From positions 28,948,720 to 29,012,719 of the forward strand of contig OY720346.1 of NCBI GenBank assembly GCA_963082975.1: a stretch of DNA of 64,000 nucleotides, written 5' to 3'. Under the pieces are notes generated by a model. That model ran no database searches. It saw nothing but the letters and a program-made list of their open reading frames with translations, and was not told where the DNA came from. Made by a program: the position numbers and the translations under genes. Below, piece by piece: positions 56,101 to 59,100 of this stretch. The stretch's first letter is position 1, and the number at the start of each line of letters is the position of its first letter. Origin of the DNA: Labia minor. Lineage: Eukaryota > Arthropoda > Insecta > Dermaptera > Spongiphoridae.

Positions 56101-59100
56101 TTCGACCCGACCTCTTAAAAGTCGATTTTCAGTTCTCAGCCGCTAAAATAAATAAATAACAAATCACACAATTAAAATTTAATTTAATTTAAATAATTGA
56201 TAATATGAAAATGACATAGCCATTAAAATTGAACTAAGAATAAATAAATAACAAAATAATATTATTACTTTTTAAATCATAGTACTTGTTATATAGTAGT
56301 TTTTATATTAGCGCTAAATTGCAGAAATATGTTAATATATGGATTACCTAATTATACAATTTTCAAATCTAAGTATATCAAAATATGTTTAATCAAAATA
56401 TTTACTCTAAGTTCAACCATTTCTTCTTGTTCTTTTGTTTTCATTACAGTATATTCTTTTTCCAATTTTTTCATTCTTTTTGTATTATATTTAACATTAT
56501 ATGCAATTTGCATGAGATTTTCTGGATCAGCATCAGCTCTCCCTGGCAATTCTTTTTGAAAAAACTAAAAATAATAACAAAAATTATTAGATATAATTTT
56601 AAATATTTTAAATTAATTTATAAATATTATTATTATATATTATATTATTGTTTTTCACATACAAAAATGTGTTTGTCTTTTAAATTATTACAATAATTAT
56701 AAGTTATAAAAAATAGAAATAAAATTTGAATCTTTTTGCAATATTTTGATTTTGATACTCTTTGCTATTTATTGACACCAAGGAACTAATAAATAATTAT
56801 TTGAATTATGAAAATACCAATTATAAGATAATGCTTCAGTTCCAAAACTTAAGTATTAATGAATAAATACTTTTTACAACCGTTCTGGAGATTAGATATA
56901 TATATTCGTCAACCCTCCTATAATGCGGTACTCTAGAGCGCGGTTTCCATATAACGCGGAACTGAAATTGCGACATCCCTCCTATAACGCGGTACTCTTG
57001 CAGCGCGGTTTCCGTTCAACAGCAAGAAAAAAAATTGTATTTAAAAGTTTCAATTTAAAAGTTTCAACATAGAAATGCAACATCCATTTGTGAAAATTGT
57101 CTTCCTTCCTCCTAACTGCACGTCATTAATACAACCTTTGGTCCAAGGAGACATTCAACCTTTAAAAATGTACTACCCACGCCAACTTTTCCAGAAAATA
57201 GTGAAAATAAAACTCTTACTCAGGTGTGGATGGAATTTTCTATTTTAGATTATATTAGAACCGGCATGCGCGGAAATTAAACCATCAACGCTTAATGGGT
57301 GTTGGAAACCTCTTTTACCTCAAATGGTTCAAGAAATATACAAGATGATTCTACAATTTCACTCCCATTTACAGAAATAGTAAACAGTGCTCCTCGTTTA
57401 AGCGATTTAGAATTTGCAGTAAACCATCAGGATGTAAGAGAACTAGTACTCGGGGAAGAAACTTTAGATGAGGAAGAAATGATGGAATTAATTGATGTAC
57501 ACACCTCAAATGCATTGGTAAACGAAAATAACGAAAACGAATGGGTGCCAAATCTTGATTTACAAGATGTGAAAAAGGGCTAAATTTGACTAAAGAATTA
57601 CAATTTCATTTCATTCAACCTGATCATTCAACGGTGCGCAGCGTAAAGTTTAAAAGAGAGTTAAAAAATTTCTTAGATCCCTATAGAGAGGTTTTAGTGG
57701 AGTTAGAAAAAAAGCTACAATCGAAAACCAATGTGAAAATGAACCAACTGAGGAAGACATTTTGCACATTAAAAGAAGACAAGTTGACAAATGAGTGTTG
57801 AAAGATTTCATAATTTTACAAAAGTTTTTTATTTATTTTATTTTTGATTTTTTTTTATCACATTTTCTTAGTTAAACTCTTCAATAAAAATAAGTTATAA
57901 TCTTGTCTTTTGTGTTTATTGGTCTTCAAATAACGCGGTACGAATAATGATTTGTACTAATTCTGAGTTTCTTATAGCGCGGTACATACAACGCGGTAGA
58001 CGGTTTCCATAGAACGCGCTACAAATTAGCCTGGTTTGTAAGGTTAAATCCTAGTTTCTTAAAGCACGGTACGAACCCATCGCGTTATTGGAGAGTTGAC
58101 TGTATATATATATATATATTTATTTATTTATAAGATTAATAATAATGATAATAATAAGTTTGAAATAAAAAATTAATGATATTACAACCCAGAAAATTTT
58201 TTAACCCTAATTTTATATTTTTTAATCATTTTACATTAAAGAAGAAATACATATTTATATTCATGCTATTATTTCAAGTATCAATCAAAAATTAATAATA
58301 AACAATATCGCTATATACTTATATGTATATAATAGAATAGATAAATAAATAAATAAGTACTTTGAGCATGCCCTCCATATCAAGACTGAGAAGATCTTCT
58401 TTGCCAATTGTAAGTAAAGCAAGGGCCACTTTAAAAATAACTTCCATCCCTTCAGATAAAAATACATCCATGATTCTAAAACAAAATTATTATTTTAAAA
58501 TAATTAAATTAAAGATAATATAATTATTTTTTACTTAAATAGGCAATCTATTATTATTAAATATTAAGTATAAAATAAAAATAAATAATCTTTTAGAGTT
58601 AATTCAAAAAATTATAATTCACTTTTTTTTGTTAATATAATTTGATTACATACACGAAAAAAACTTTTAAAATAAAATGAATTATTAAAAATTAGATAAA
58701 TCATATAAAAACATGCATTATCAAATTTATTTATATTTTCTTTAAAAAATATACCTTATCTAATACTCCTATATTAAAATATATAGATTTAATTCGTTTT
58801 ACTTTCTTTTTTTAATAGAGTGGAATGTTAGGTAAATTTTCTTTCTCCCCTTCTAACATATATAATATTAAATTTTTAATATCTAAATTAAATTATAATT
58901 ATAAATAATAATTTAATCATTTGGCATTTTATATATTGGATCAGGTTAAGCCGGGTTTGCCTTTATATTGTATATATTGCCATTATATTTTACTAACACA
59001 TTTACAAAGAGGACCCAATAACACGAGGATTGACCCAACTTTTCAGGTCATAAAAACATAAAACTGTCAATCATTTAAATTGGTATTAAATATTTTTTTT

